From NCBI GenBank assembly GCA_945900785.1, contig CAMDJM010000009.1, positions 1 to 64,000 of the forward strand: 64,000 nucleotides of DNA. The letters run 5' to 3'. Positions 36,390 to 44,630 of this stretch are shown piece by piece. The DNA comes from Akkermansia muciniphila. Its GTDB lineage: Bacteria; Verrucomicrobiota; Verrucomicrobiia; Verrucomicrobiales; V1-33. A program made the translations under genes and the position numbers. Position 1 is the first letter of the stretch; each line of letters starts with the position of its first letter. The notes under the pieces are model-generated. The model saw only the letters and a list, made by a program, of their open reading frames with translations, was not told where the DNA came from and searched no databases.

Positions 36390-36440
36390 GGTAGAAAAAT
36401 GGCATGGCCCGGAACCGTCCGGGGAGGAGCGGTTCCGGGC
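36390..36440 (-). terminator. Terminator of the EF-hand gene
   Basis: Arms GCCCGGAACCG (36407-36417) and CGGTTCCGGGC (36430-36440). Read on the minus strand the stem is followed by CATGCCATTTTTC. It lies 41 bases below the stop of the EF-hand gene and before the helical-repeat gene. Confidence 0.6.
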
Positions 36441-36480
36441 TGAAAGGGGGCTTTGGAAAGTCAGGAGACAGGCATCAGGT

Positions 36481-37116
36481 TCAAATTCCAGTTCGTTTGT
36501 TCCGGGCTTCACGGACCTTGGCGCGCTCCGCTTCAGAAAGTTGGCCGTCTTTATCCTCATCAAATTTTTCCAGCAGGCGCGCGCGCACTTCCTTGGCTTT
36601 ATCCGCCCCCTTGTCCCCGGCAGACTCTTTTCCTTTGGCACCCTTTTTGGCCTGGCGGGCATCCCAAGCTGCTTTCGCCGCCGCGCGTTCAGTTTCCGAA
36701 AGCTTCCCGTCATTGTCGGCGTCAAATTTCTCCAGCACCTTGGCGCGCAATTCCCCGCCTTTCTCCTTCATGGCCGCTTTGGCAGCCGCGCGCTCCGTTT
36801 CAGAAAGCTTGCCATTCCTGTCCTCGTCAAAGCGTTCCAGCACCTTGGCCCGGACTTCTCCGCCCTTCTCCTTGAAGGCCGCCTTGGCCACCGCGCGTTC
36901 GGTTTCGGAAAGCTTCCCGTCCTTGTCCGCATCAAACTTTTCCATCATGCGGTGGCGGAAGCCCCCTGCCGGAACCGGGGCCGTGTCAGCCGGAGCTGGA
37001 ACCGCGGGTGCCGCAGGAGATGAGGCTGGCACTGGCGCTGGCACGGTGGGAGTGTCCTCCGCCTTGGAAAAGGCAGGGATCAGCAACAGCGCAGAGAATA
37101 GAAGGTGACGTTTCAT
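36481..37116 (-). CDS. Exported EF-hand calcium-binding protein
   Basis: Protein of 211 residues with a signal peptide (MKRHLLFSALLLIPAFSKAE) and a Pro/Ala-rich linker. It has four canonical 12-residue EF-hand loops: DADKDGKLSETE (62-73), DEDRNGKLSETE (97-108), DADNDGKLSETE (132-143) and DEDKDGQLSEAE (187-198). The first three are spaced by exactly 35 residues and are near-identical at DNA level, so they grew by tandem 105-bp duplication. A Lys/Gly-rich insert separates the fourth. Helices between loops are rich in Ala, Lys, Glu and Arg. Probably a periplasmic or secreted calcium-binding protein. Confidence 0.85.
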   Translation of the reverse strand: MKRHLLFSALLLIPAFSKAEDTPTVPAPVPASSPAAPAVPAPADTAPVPAGGFRHRMMEKFDADKDGKLSETERAVAKAAFKEKGGEVRAKVLERFDEDRNGKLSETERAAAKAAMKEKGGELRAKVLEKFDADNDGKLSETERAAAKAAWDARQAKKGAKGKESAGDKGADKAKEVRARLLEKFDEDKDGQLSEAERAKVREARNKRTGI

Positions 37117-37347
37117 TGATTTTCGGGAGGGTTCAGGGTTTGAGATCCGGCAGCGGTTTGATTTGCCACCATCTTCTTTCCACCGACGACCTCCCGATGT
37201 GGCTGGTTACAACAATGATGACCAGCCGCTGTCTTCTGACCGTGCTCCAGGTGGCATGTTCAAAAAAATTGCGCCTGCTGGAAGCTGCCTCATTCGCCCC
37301 GCCGCGAAAACCTGCCCGCCTAACCTGCGTATCAGGGCATACCCCTC

Positions 37348-40191
37348 ATGTTACTTTCCCGCTCCTGGCTCCCCCTCCCCGCAGCCCTCGCCAGCCTGGC
37401 CGCCGTGCCTGCCCTGGCCGCAGATTTCCCGCCGGAGCAACTGCATGTCTTTGAAACCAAGGTCCGGCCCCTCCTCGCCGAACACTGCCACGCCTGCCAC
37501 GGCCCGGAAAAACAAAACAACGGCCTGCGCCTCGACTCCCGCGCCGCCATCCTGCGCGGCAGCGATTACGGTGCCGTCGTCGAGCCCCACAACCCTGGAG
37601 CCAGCAAACTCATCAAGGCCATCAATCACGCCGAAGGCCCCGAGCCCATGCCGAAAAAGGCGGATAAACTCTCCCCGGAAGCCATCGCCATCCTCACCGA
37701 TTGGGTCCAGCAGGGACTCCCCTGGCCGGACGAAGCCGCCCCCGCCGCTGCCACGGAACATTGGAAGCAGCACTGGGCCTTCCAACCCGTCCTCCTGCCG
37801 CCTGCGCCGCCCGTGCAGACCGCCGGGCGGTTGCGCCAGCCGCTTGATGCCCACGTGCTCGCCCGCTTGGAAAAAAGCGGCCTCACCTTCTCCCCGGAAG
37901 CCTCCCGCCCCACCCTCATCCGCCGCGCCTATCTCGACCTCACTGGCCTCCCGCCCAGCTTTGAACAAGTCCAGGCCTTCGCGGCCGATCCCTCGCCGGA
38001 CGCCTTCCCCCGCCTGGTGGATCAGCTCCTCGCCTCCCCCGCCTTTGGCGAGCGTCAGGCCCGCCGCTGGATGGACATCGCCCGCTACGCCGATACCAAA
38101 GGCTACGTCTTTCAGGAAGACCGCTCCTACCCCTACGCCTACACCTACCGCGATTGGCTGGTTCGCTCCTTCAATGAAGACCTGCCCTACGATCAATTCC
38201 TGATCCGCCAGATCGCTGCTGACAAAGCGATCGATGCCACCAAAGAGCCCCAGGAACTCGCCGCCATGGGCTTCCTCACCCTCGGCCGCCGCTTCCTCAA
38301 TGCCGAGCCTGACATCATCGACGACCGCATCGACGTCGTCTTCCGCGGCACCCAGGGCATGACCGTCACCTGCGCCCGCTGCCATGATCACAAGTTCGAC
38401 CCTATCCCCACGGCGGATTATTATTCCCTCTACGGCGTCTTCGCCAGCAGCATGGAACCCGCCGAAAAGCCGATCATCGGCAGCCGCGACGAGATGCTGA
38501 TCAACGCCGAATACACCGCCCTGCTGGCCAAAAAAGAGCTATCCCTCGCCAATTTCCGCCGCACCCATCCCGCCGCGGCCGGGCCCGCCAAGCCCCTGCC
38601 CTATCTAAAACTCCTGCGCCGCTACGGCGAGCCCCTGCCCCACCGCGCCCGCGACAGGGAAAAGCTGGAACGCCTGACCAAGGCCATCGAAAAAGTCAAA
38701 GCCACCGACCCCGGAGCCCCGCCCCGCGCCATGGTCCTCACCGACAAGGCCCAGCCCGTCGAGCCCGTCATCTTTCTCCGGGGGAATCAAGGCCGCCCCG
38801 GCCCCCAGATCCCCCGGCGCTTCCTCAAAGCCCTCGCCCCCGCCGGCGAACGTCCCAGCTTCAAAAATGGCAGCGGCCGCCTCGAAATGGCCCAGGCCAT
38901 CGCCTCCCCGCAAAACCCCCTCACCGCCCGCGTCTGGGTGAACCGCGTCTGGACCTGGCTGCTCGGCTCCCCCCTCGTGGACACCCCCTCGGACTTCGGC
39001 GTCCGCACCCCACGCCCGGAACAGCTTGCCCTCCTCGACCAGCTCGCCTCCCAATTCATGGCCGAAGGCTGGTCCACCAAAAAACTCATCCGTTCCATCC
39101 TCCTCTCCAGCACCTGGCAGCAATCCAGTATAACCAAGCCGGAAGCCGCCGCCAAAGACCCCGAAAACCGCCTCTACTGGCGGCAAAACCGGCGCCGCCT
39201 CGACTTCGAAGCCCTCCGCGACTCCCTCCTCACCGTCAGTGGAAATCTTGACCGTAAAGTGGGCGGCCGCGGCCAGGAAATGGTCATCGCCGCCGGCCCC
39301 GCCCGCCGCACCCTCTACGGCCTGATCGACCGGCAAAACCTCCCCGGCCTCTTCCGCACCTTCGACTTCGCCAGCCCCGACACCACCGCGCCGAAGCGCT
39401 TCGAAACCACCGTCCCCCAGCAGGCGCTCTACATGATGAACAGCCCCTTCATCACCGCGCAGGCTGACCGCCTCGCCGCCAACGCTCCCATCACGGCAGA
39501 CCAACCCGCCATCATCCGCCAACTCTACCGCACCATCCTCTCCCGCGACCCGGATCCTGACGAAATCGCCCTTGGCCTGGCCTGCCTCCTGGACCTCAAC
39601 CAGCAACCCCGCCAGACCGGCACTGCCTGGCAAAACGGCTGGGGCACCTTCAACCCCGCCACTCTCACCACCACCTTCACCCCCTTTCCCGACTACCGGG
39701 AAAACCGCTGGGCTCCCTCCGCCACGCTCCCGGATTCCGCACTGGGCTTCGTCAATCTCACCGCCGGCGGCGGCCACCCCGGCCCGGACGCCGCCCGCTC
39801 CGCCATCCGCCGCTGGGTCGCCCCGGCTGCCGCCAACGTCGATCTCACCGGCACCGCCTCCCTGCCCTCCAAAAACAGCACCGGCATCACCGCCTTCATC
39901 TTCCACTCCCGCCACGGCCTTCTCGGCACCTTCCCCGTCTCCCCTGAAGGCCAAACCGACACCACGGTCCGCGGCATCGCCCTCCAGCCCGGCGACACCC
40001 TCGACTTCATCCTCGACAGTCAAGGCAGCGACAACTCCGACTCCTTCGCCTGGTCCCCCGTCGTCCGCGACCTCACCAGCAACCTCATCCTCGCCGATGC
40101 CGCCGCCGACTTCGGCGGCCCCGGAGCCTCCGCCCTCGCTGCCTACGCCCAGGTCCTCCTCTGCTCCAACGAATTCCTCTTCCTGGACTAA
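37348..40191 (+). CDS. Large PSCyt1/DUF1549/DUF1553 exported protein
   Basis: Protein of 947 residues with a Sec signal (MLLSRSWLPLPAALASLAAVPALAA). Order: cytochrome-type CHACH within AEHCHACHGPEKQNNGL; DUF1549 (LIRRAYLDLTGLPPSFEQVQ, GERQARRWMDIARYADTKGY, CARCHDHKFDPIPTADYY); DUF1553 (RVWVNRVWTWLLGSPLVDTP, RRLDFEALRDSLLTVSGNLD); and a C-terminal jelly-roll-like module of about 170 residues (from FNPATLTTTFTPFPDY). It lacks a DUF1501 partner next door, unlike the 29785 gene. The extra C-terminal module may bind carbohydrate. The L,D-transpeptidase follows 25 bases downstream on the same strand. Confidence 0.9.
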   Translation: MLLSRSWLPLPAALASLAAVPALAADFPPEQLHVFETKVRPLLAEHCHACHGPEKQNNGLRLDSRAAILRGSDYGAVVEPHNPGASKLIKAINHAEGPEPMPKKADKLSPEAIAILTDWVQQGLPWPDEAAPAAATEHWKQHWAFQPVLLPPAPPVQTAGRLRQPLDAHVLARLEKSGLTFSPEASRPTLIRRAYLDLTGLPPSFEQVQAFAADPSPDAFPRLVDQLLASPAFGERQARRWMDIARYADTKGYVFQEDRSYPYAYTYRDWLVRSFNEDLPYDQFLIRQIAADKAIDATKEPQELAAMGFLTLGRRFLNAEPDIIDDRIDVVFRGTQGMTVTCARCHDHKFDPIPTADYYSLYGVFASSMEPAEKPIIGSRDEMLINAEYTALLAKKELSLANFRRTHPAAAGPAKPLPYLKLLRRYGEPLPHRARDREKLERLTKAIEKVKATDPGAPPRAMVLTDKAQPVEPVIFLRGNQGRPGPQIPRRFLKALAPAGERPSFKNGSGRLEMAQAIASPQNPLTARVWVNRVWTWLLGSPLVDTPSDFGVRTPRPEQLALLDQLASQFMAEGWSTKKLIRSILLSSTWQQSSITKPEAAAKDPENRLYWRQNRRRLDFEALRDSLLTVSGNLDRKVGGRGQEMVIAAGPARRTLYGLIDRQNLPGLFRTFDFASPDTTAPKRFETTVPQQALYMMNSPFITAQADRLAANAPITADQPAIIRQLYRTILSRDPDPDEIALGLACLLDLNQQPRQTGTAWQNGWGTFNPATLTTTFTPFPDYRENRWAPSATLPDSALGFVNLTAGGGHPGPDAARSAIRRWVAPAAANVDLTGTASLPSKNSTGITAFIFHSRHGLLGTFPVSPEGQTDTTVRGIALQPGDTLDFILDSQGSDNSDSFAWSPVVRDLTSNLILADAAADFGGPGASALAAYAQVLLCSNEFLFLD

Positions 40192-40216
40192 GCCTGTCCT
40201 GTCCTTTTTTCCCATC

Positions 40217-41533
40217 ATGTCAGCATCCGATCCCATTACCAGCCCGCCATGGGGGTGGGGCCGCACCGGTGCCGGGCTTCTGCTGATGGCTGTCCTTCTA
40301 TTTTGGGTCTGGCAAAGCCAGCGGCCCACGGCAAAGTCTGACCCCCAGGTGGTCGCCCCATGGGCGACGTCAAGCGCACGCGATGCCGCGAGGCAGGACA
40401 TCCTGACGCAATCGATCCAGGCCAACCTGGACCTGCCTCTGACCGCGGAGCACGATGGAAGATGGCAGCAGTTTTTAAATGCCGCCAAGTGGCAGGCCAT
40501 GAGGACGCCTGAGGTGCTGGCGGCCGTGAAACGCAGGCTGACCCTGCCGCCGCTCCCCGCCAACGCTCCCCGCCAAGTGGAAACCGCCCGGCTCGCCCTG
40601 GAGACGGCCTACGCTCTTTTCCCCACGGAACTGGAACCGGAAATGCGCCGGATTTTCCTGACAGATACGGACCCGAAACGCACCGCCATGGCAGGCGCAT
40701 GGCTGGGGCGCTTCCAGCCTGGCGGGGATCACCGGGCGGCTCTGGCGGCTGCCCTGATCCGCCGGTTCCCCGATGCGGAGGCGGAACCCCGGCTCCTCGC
40801 GCTCCTGACAGAATTGCGCCAGCCCCGCCGCCACATCATCGGCAGCCGCCCTCCGCTGGCGGATTTGTTGAAAGCGCCCTTCGATGGACGGCCGGTCGTC
40901 TTCTCCTTTCAGCGGGTGAACCGCTCCTGGCTGGGGCGCGCCGTGGTGCGGCATGCCAGTGGCAGCTTCCTGGTGGAGGCAGATGGCCGTCCTTTTTCTG
41001 TCACGCAATTCGCCCGGTCCGCCAGCGATCTGCCCGGCACTCTGACCAATGGCAATACTCCGTGCGGCCTCTTCGAAATTGTCAAAATCAACCAAGCCAG
41101 GAACCGGGCGATCGGCCCATCCGAGGCGCTGATCCTGGGGCTTCCTCTCGAATATGACCCCAGCTGGACACTGGAGCGCTACCTGGCGCTATGGCCAGCT
41201 TCCTGGCAAAACTGGTGGCCCGCCCGCGAGGCCTGGTGGGCAGGGCAAGCCGGGCGGAATGAAATCCTGGCTCACGGCACCACCATCGATCCCCGACCAT
41301 GGCAGGACACTATCTTTGCCGGCCAAACGCCCTCCCACGGCTGCCTGACCTGTGATGAATCCTGGGACCCGGCCACGGGACACCGCACCAGCAGCGGGCA
41401 AGCCAAACTGACTGATGCCTTCCGCAAAGCGGGCGGCGTGCCAGGGTATCTGGTGGTCGTGGAAGTGGACGATCAATCCGGGCCGGTCACCGAAGTGGAG
41501 GTGGCTGCGCTGCTTCAGCCACAGCAATCCTAA
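40217..41533 (+). CDS. L,D-transpeptidase-like (YkuD-type) membrane-anchored protein
   Basis: Protein of 438 residues. The start at 40217 gives a membrane anchor (GAGLLLMAVLLFWVWQS). The middle is an Ala/Leu-rich helical region. The C-terminal third has the YkuD pattern: GLFEIVKINQ, then AHGTTIDP, then TPSHGCLTCDESW with the likely nucleophile Cys in SHGC. L,D-transpeptidases make 3-3 cross-links or attach proteins to peptidoglycan. The SHGC is followed by LTC instead of the usual I/V-R/N, so it may be a distant member or have another acceptor. Confidence 0.65.
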   Translation: MSASDPITSPPWGWGRTGAGLLLMAVLLFWVWQSQRPTAKSDPQVVAPWATSSARDAARQDILTQSIQANLDLPLTAEHDGRWQQFLNAAKWQAMRTPEVLAAVKRRLTLPPLPANAPRQVETARLALETAYALFPTELEPEMRRIFLTDTDPKRTAMAGAWLGRFQPGGDHRAALAAALIRRFPDAEAEPRLLALLTELRQPRRHIIGSRPPLADLLKAPFDGRPVVFSFQRVNRSWLGRAVVRHASGSFLVEADGRPFSVTQFARSASDLPGTLTNGNTPCGLFEIVKINQARNRAIGPSEALILGLPLEYDPSWTLERYLALWPASWQNWWPAREAWWAGQAGRNEILAHGTTIDPRPWQDTIFAGQTPSHGCLTCDESWDPATGHRTSSGQAKLTDAFRKAGGVPGYLVVVEVDDQSGPVTEVEVAALLQPQQS

Positions 41534-41563
41534 CTGCCACAGCCACAGGCCCAACCCGTTTGG

Positions 41564-42781
41564 TCAGGCCAACGGAGTGGGGGCTGCCTTTTTCGGTTTC
41601 ACCAGCACCCGCTGATACAGCTCCTTCCGGACGGCATCAATGCCCTGACCCGTTGCGGCTGAGATCGGAATGATTTTCACGCGGGGGAAGCGCTGCTTGA
41701 AATGCTTGAGATTTTCCTCCGATTCGGGGAGATCCATCTTGTTGGCAATCACCATCCAGGGACGCTTGGCCAGGACTGGATCGTAGAGGGAAATTTCCTG
41801 ACGCAGAGTGGCGACATCCTCGCAGGGATCGCGCACCTCCGTGCCCGCCATATCCACCACGAAAAGCAGAAGATGGCAGCGCAGAATGTGCCGGAGAAAC
41901 TCAAACCCCAGGCCAACATTTTCATGCGCTCCTTCTATCAATCCTGGAATATCCGCCACCGTAACCCGCTGATAGCCCTCATATTCAATGACGCCAACCA
42001 TGGGATGCAGCGTGGTGAAACGATAGGGCGCCACCTTGGGCTTGGCTGCACTGAGCTGGCCAAGGAGCGAACTCTTGCCGGCATTGGGGAAGCCGACCAA
42101 TCCCGCATCCGCAATCTGACGCAGCTCAAAGTAAAACATGCCTTCCTCGCCCTTCACGCCGGGAGTGAACTCGGTGGGCGCGCGGTGGGTGGCGGATTTA
42201 AAATGCACGTTGCCCTTCCCGCCCTTGCCTCCTTTGCAGAGGATGAATTCCTGCCCGACCGTGGTCAGGTCAGCGACCAATTCCAGCTCCACGCCTTCAT
42301 CCAGGCGCTGCTTCAGGGTGCGCTTCCGGCTGGCGGCCTCCGCATCGGCGGCCCCTTCACTGCCCGGCTCGAAAATATCAGAGTCGTCCCCTTCCCCGTC
42401 ATCGATCAGAAAGTCACCGCCCTCCGGGGCCGGCAGGGAAACTGGAGGAAGGTCCGTAGGGTTAGGGGGCTCCGATGTCCACGAGGTGTCCCGGTAAATC
42501 AGTGTGCCGGGCGGCACGGTGATGATGAGATCAGGCGCAGACTTGCCAAAACACTGGCGGCCGGTGCCGGGTCCACCATGCTGGGCATGGACCTTGGGAT
42601 TGAAGAAAAATGCCTTCAGGTTGCTGGTATTGGAATCCACCCGGACCACGATGTCAGCCCCTTTTCCTCCATCCCCGCCATCAGGGCCTCCCAGGGGATT
42701 GAATTTCCCCCGGTAAAAGTGCGCGGAGCCATCACCGCCATTGCCAGCGCGGGCGTGAATTTTGATATTGTCGACAAACAT
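41564..42781 (-). CDS. obgE: Obg-family GTPase with an acidic insertion
   Basis: Protein of 405 residues. The start at 42781 gives MFVDNIKIHARAGNGGDGSAHFYRGKF, the Obg N-terminus; the upstream extension is rejected. The glycine-rich Obg fold (1-200) is followed by the GTPase domain with G1 GFPNAGKSSLL, G3 DIPGLIEGAHENVGLG and G4 NKMDLPE. ObgE binds the 50S subunit and is needed for ribosome maturation. Between residues about 98 and 168 lies an acidic, Pro-rich insertion (DDGEGDDSDIFEPGSEG and neighbours), where other Obg proteins have a loop of about ten residues. Confidence 0.95.
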   Translation of the reverse strand: MFVDNIKIHARAGNGGDGSAHFYRGKFNPLGGPDGGDGGKGADIVVRVDSNTSNLKAFFFNPKVHAQHGGPGTGRQCFGKSAPDLIITVPPGTLIYRDTSWTSEPPNPTDLPPVSLPAPEGGDFLIDDGEGDDSDIFEPGSEGAADAEAASRKRTLKQRLDEGVELELVADLTTVGQEFILCKGGKGGKGNVHFKSATHRAPTEFTPGVKGEEGMFYFELRQIADAGLVGFPNAGKSSLLGQLSAAKPKVAPYRFTTLHPMVGVIEYEGYQRVTVADIPGLIEGAHENVGLGFEFLRHILRCHLLLFVVDMAGTEVRDPCEDVATLRQEISLYDPVLAKRPWMVIANKMDLPESEENLKHFKQRFPRVKIIPISAATGQGIDAVRKELYQRVLVKPKKAAPTPLA

Positions 42782-42991
42782 GAGGGAAGTAAAAAAATCG
42801 GGATGGGACGCCCAGGGCGGCAGCTTGGACCGGGCCGGAAGGACAGCCCGGCAGCCAGCCCCCGCATCAAGCTGCGCAGACCAGCGGCAACCAGGACCAT
42901 CTTCCAAACCATAGCATCCGGCAGGAACAGCCATGATGCCAGCGGAAAGCTCAAGCCAGAGGCGGACTGCCTGGGAGGCCGGTGGGCGGGC

Positions 42992-44536
42992 TTAATCCAA
43001 ATTGACGTAGGGCATCAGACCCTGCAGACCGCCCTCGCGGCCGAAGCCGCTTTCCTTGCAACCGCCGAAGGGACTGGCAGGGTCGAATTTGTTGAAGGTG
43101 TTTGCCCAGATGATGCCGGCTTTAAGCATTTTGGCGATCTGGAAGATCTTGCTGCCTTTGTCCGTCCAGACACCGGCACTGAGTCCATAGCAGGTATTGT
43201 TCGCCCGCTCCACCGCCTCCTCCGGGGTGCGGAAGGTGAGAATACTGAGCACCGGACCGAAGATTTCCTCCCGCGCGATGCGATGGCTGGCGGTGACTTC
43301 GGTGAAGAAACTGGGCGGGAAAAAGTAGCCTTTGCCAGGGAGGGCGCAGCTGGGCTGGAAAAGGGACGCGCCTTCCGAGACCCCGCTTTGCACCAGCTCG
43401 CGGATTTTCTCCAGTTGGGGCCGGCTGTTGATCGCGCCGATGTCCGTGTTCTTGTCCAGCGGATCGCCCACCCGCAGGGTGCGCATGCGGTCGCGCAGCT
43501 TCCGGACCACCACGTCGTGCACGCTTTCCTCCACCAGCAGACGGCTGCCCGCGCAGCACACGTGGCCCTGGTTGAAGTAAATTCCCTGGACGATGCCTTC
43601 CACCGCTTGGTCGAGGGGAGCATCGGCGAAAACGATATTCGCTGCTTTGCCGCCGAGTTCGAGGGTCAATTTCTTCGGCGTGCCCGCCACCGCTGCCGCG
43701 ATGAGCTTGCCGACTTCCGTGGAACCGGTGAAGGCAATTTTGTCAATCCCAGGATGCTGCACGATGGCTGCTCCCGTGGCACCAGCCCCCGTGAGAATAT
43801 TCACCACCCCATCCGGCAGGCCGGCTTCCTGGCAGATTTGGGCAAAGTGCAGCGCGGTGAGGGGAGTCGTTTCGGCGGCTTTCAACACCACGGTATTGCC
43901 ACAAGCCAACGCCGGGGCGATCTTCCAAGCCAACATCAACAGCGGAAAATTCCACGGAATGATCTGACCAGCCACCCCGAGTGGCTGAGGATTCCGGCCC
44001 GGGAAGGCATAGGCCAACTTATCCGCCCAGCCGGCATAATAAAAAAAATGCGCCGCCACCAAAGGCAAATCCACATCGCGGCTTTCCCGGATCGGCTTGC
44101 CACCGTCCATGGTCTCCAGCACGGCCAGCTCACGGGATTTTTCCTGGATGAGGCGGGCGATGCGGTAGAGGTATTTCCCGCGCTCCGCTCCAGACAATTT
44201 CGACCACACCTTGTCATAAGCCCGGCGTGCCGCCTGCACCGCCCGATCCACATCCGCCCCGCCGGCCTCCGCCACCCGGGCCAGCACTTTTTCGGTGGCT
44301 GGGTTGATGGTTTCAAACGTCTTACCGCCCACCGCCCGGGTCCACTGGCCATCAATAAACAGCCCATACTCCGCCCGGATCACCGGCTTCACCGACTCCG
44401 GGGCCGGCGCATAATCCCAGCCGCTGACAAAATCGAGCCCAGGAGCCACCGGCTGGGACGTCCGGGGTTTGGAAACAGCTTTGGCGGCAGGTTTGACGGT
44501 GGCAGCAGAGCGCTCCAGAACACGGCGGGTTTTCAT
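42992..44536 (-). CDS. NAD(P)-dependent aldehyde dehydrogenase
   Basis: Protein of 514 residues. The start at 44536 precedes a basic, Ala/Lys/Pro-rich extension of about 50 residues, then the ALDH body (EYGLFIDGQWTRAVGGKTFE). Motifs: IIPWNFPLLM, ITGSTEVGKLI-type FTGSTEVG, TLELGGKAANIVFADA with catalytic Glu, and FNQGHVCCAGSRL with catalytic Cys. It oxidises an aldehyde to the acid using NAD(P)+. The substrate is unknown; it resembles broad-specificity betaine/phenylacetaldehyde-type enzymes. The N-terminal extension is not typical and could be disordered. Confidence 0.9.
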   Translation of the reverse strand: MKTRRVLERSAATVKPAAKAVSKPRTSQPVAPGLDFVSGWDYAPAPESVKPVIRAEYGLFIDGQWTRAVGGKTFETINPATEKVLARVAEAGGADVDRAVQAARRAYDKVWSKLSGAERGKYLYRIARLIQEKSRELAVLETMDGGKPIRESRDVDLPLVAAHFFYYAGWADKLAYAFPGRNPQPLGVAGQIIPWNFPLLMLAWKIAPALACGNTVVLKAAETTPLTALHFAQICQEAGLPDGVVNILTGAGATGAAIVQHPGIDKIAFTGSTEVGKLIAAAVAGTPKKLTLELGGKAANIVFADAPLDQAVEGIVQGIYFNQGHVCCAGSRLLVEESVHDVVVRKLRDRMRTLRVGDPLDKNTDIGAINSRPQLEKIRELVQSGVSEGASLFQPSCALPGKGYFFPPSFFTEVTASHRIAREEIFGPVLSILTFRTPEEAVERANNTCYGLSAGVWTDKGSKIFQIAKMLKAGIIWANTFNKFDPASPFGGCKESGFGREGGLQGLMPYVNLD

Positions 44537-44573
44537 GGGGGTATCAATAAACACGTTCCGGCCATTCCGCACA

Positions 44574-44617
44574 AAAAATTAAGGGGCGGCGGCGGATTTC
44601 CCGCTGCCGCCCCTTAA
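44574..44617 (-). terminator. Terminator of the Verru_Chthon A gene
   Basis: Perfect 12-bp stem TTAAGGGGCGGC / GCCGCCCCTTAA (44579-44590 and 44606-44617), extended inside by GCGG/CCGC. Read on the minus strand it ends in AATTTTTTGT. It lies 14 bases after the stop of the 1513-residue protein. Confidence 0.85.
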
Positions 44618-44630
44618 GCGTAATCCCGGA

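Noticed and set aside
38605-40563. A 652-codon minus-strand frame opposite the large cytochrome gene
   Set aside because: It is a Gly/Glu/Val-rich shadow of a clear DUF1549/DUF1553 gene.
41702-44617. A 971-codon open frame on the plus strand across obgE and the aldehyde dehydrogenase
   Set aside because: It is the antisense of two well-conserved genes and has no motif of its own. Long antisense frames are expected in C-ending, GC-rich codon usage.
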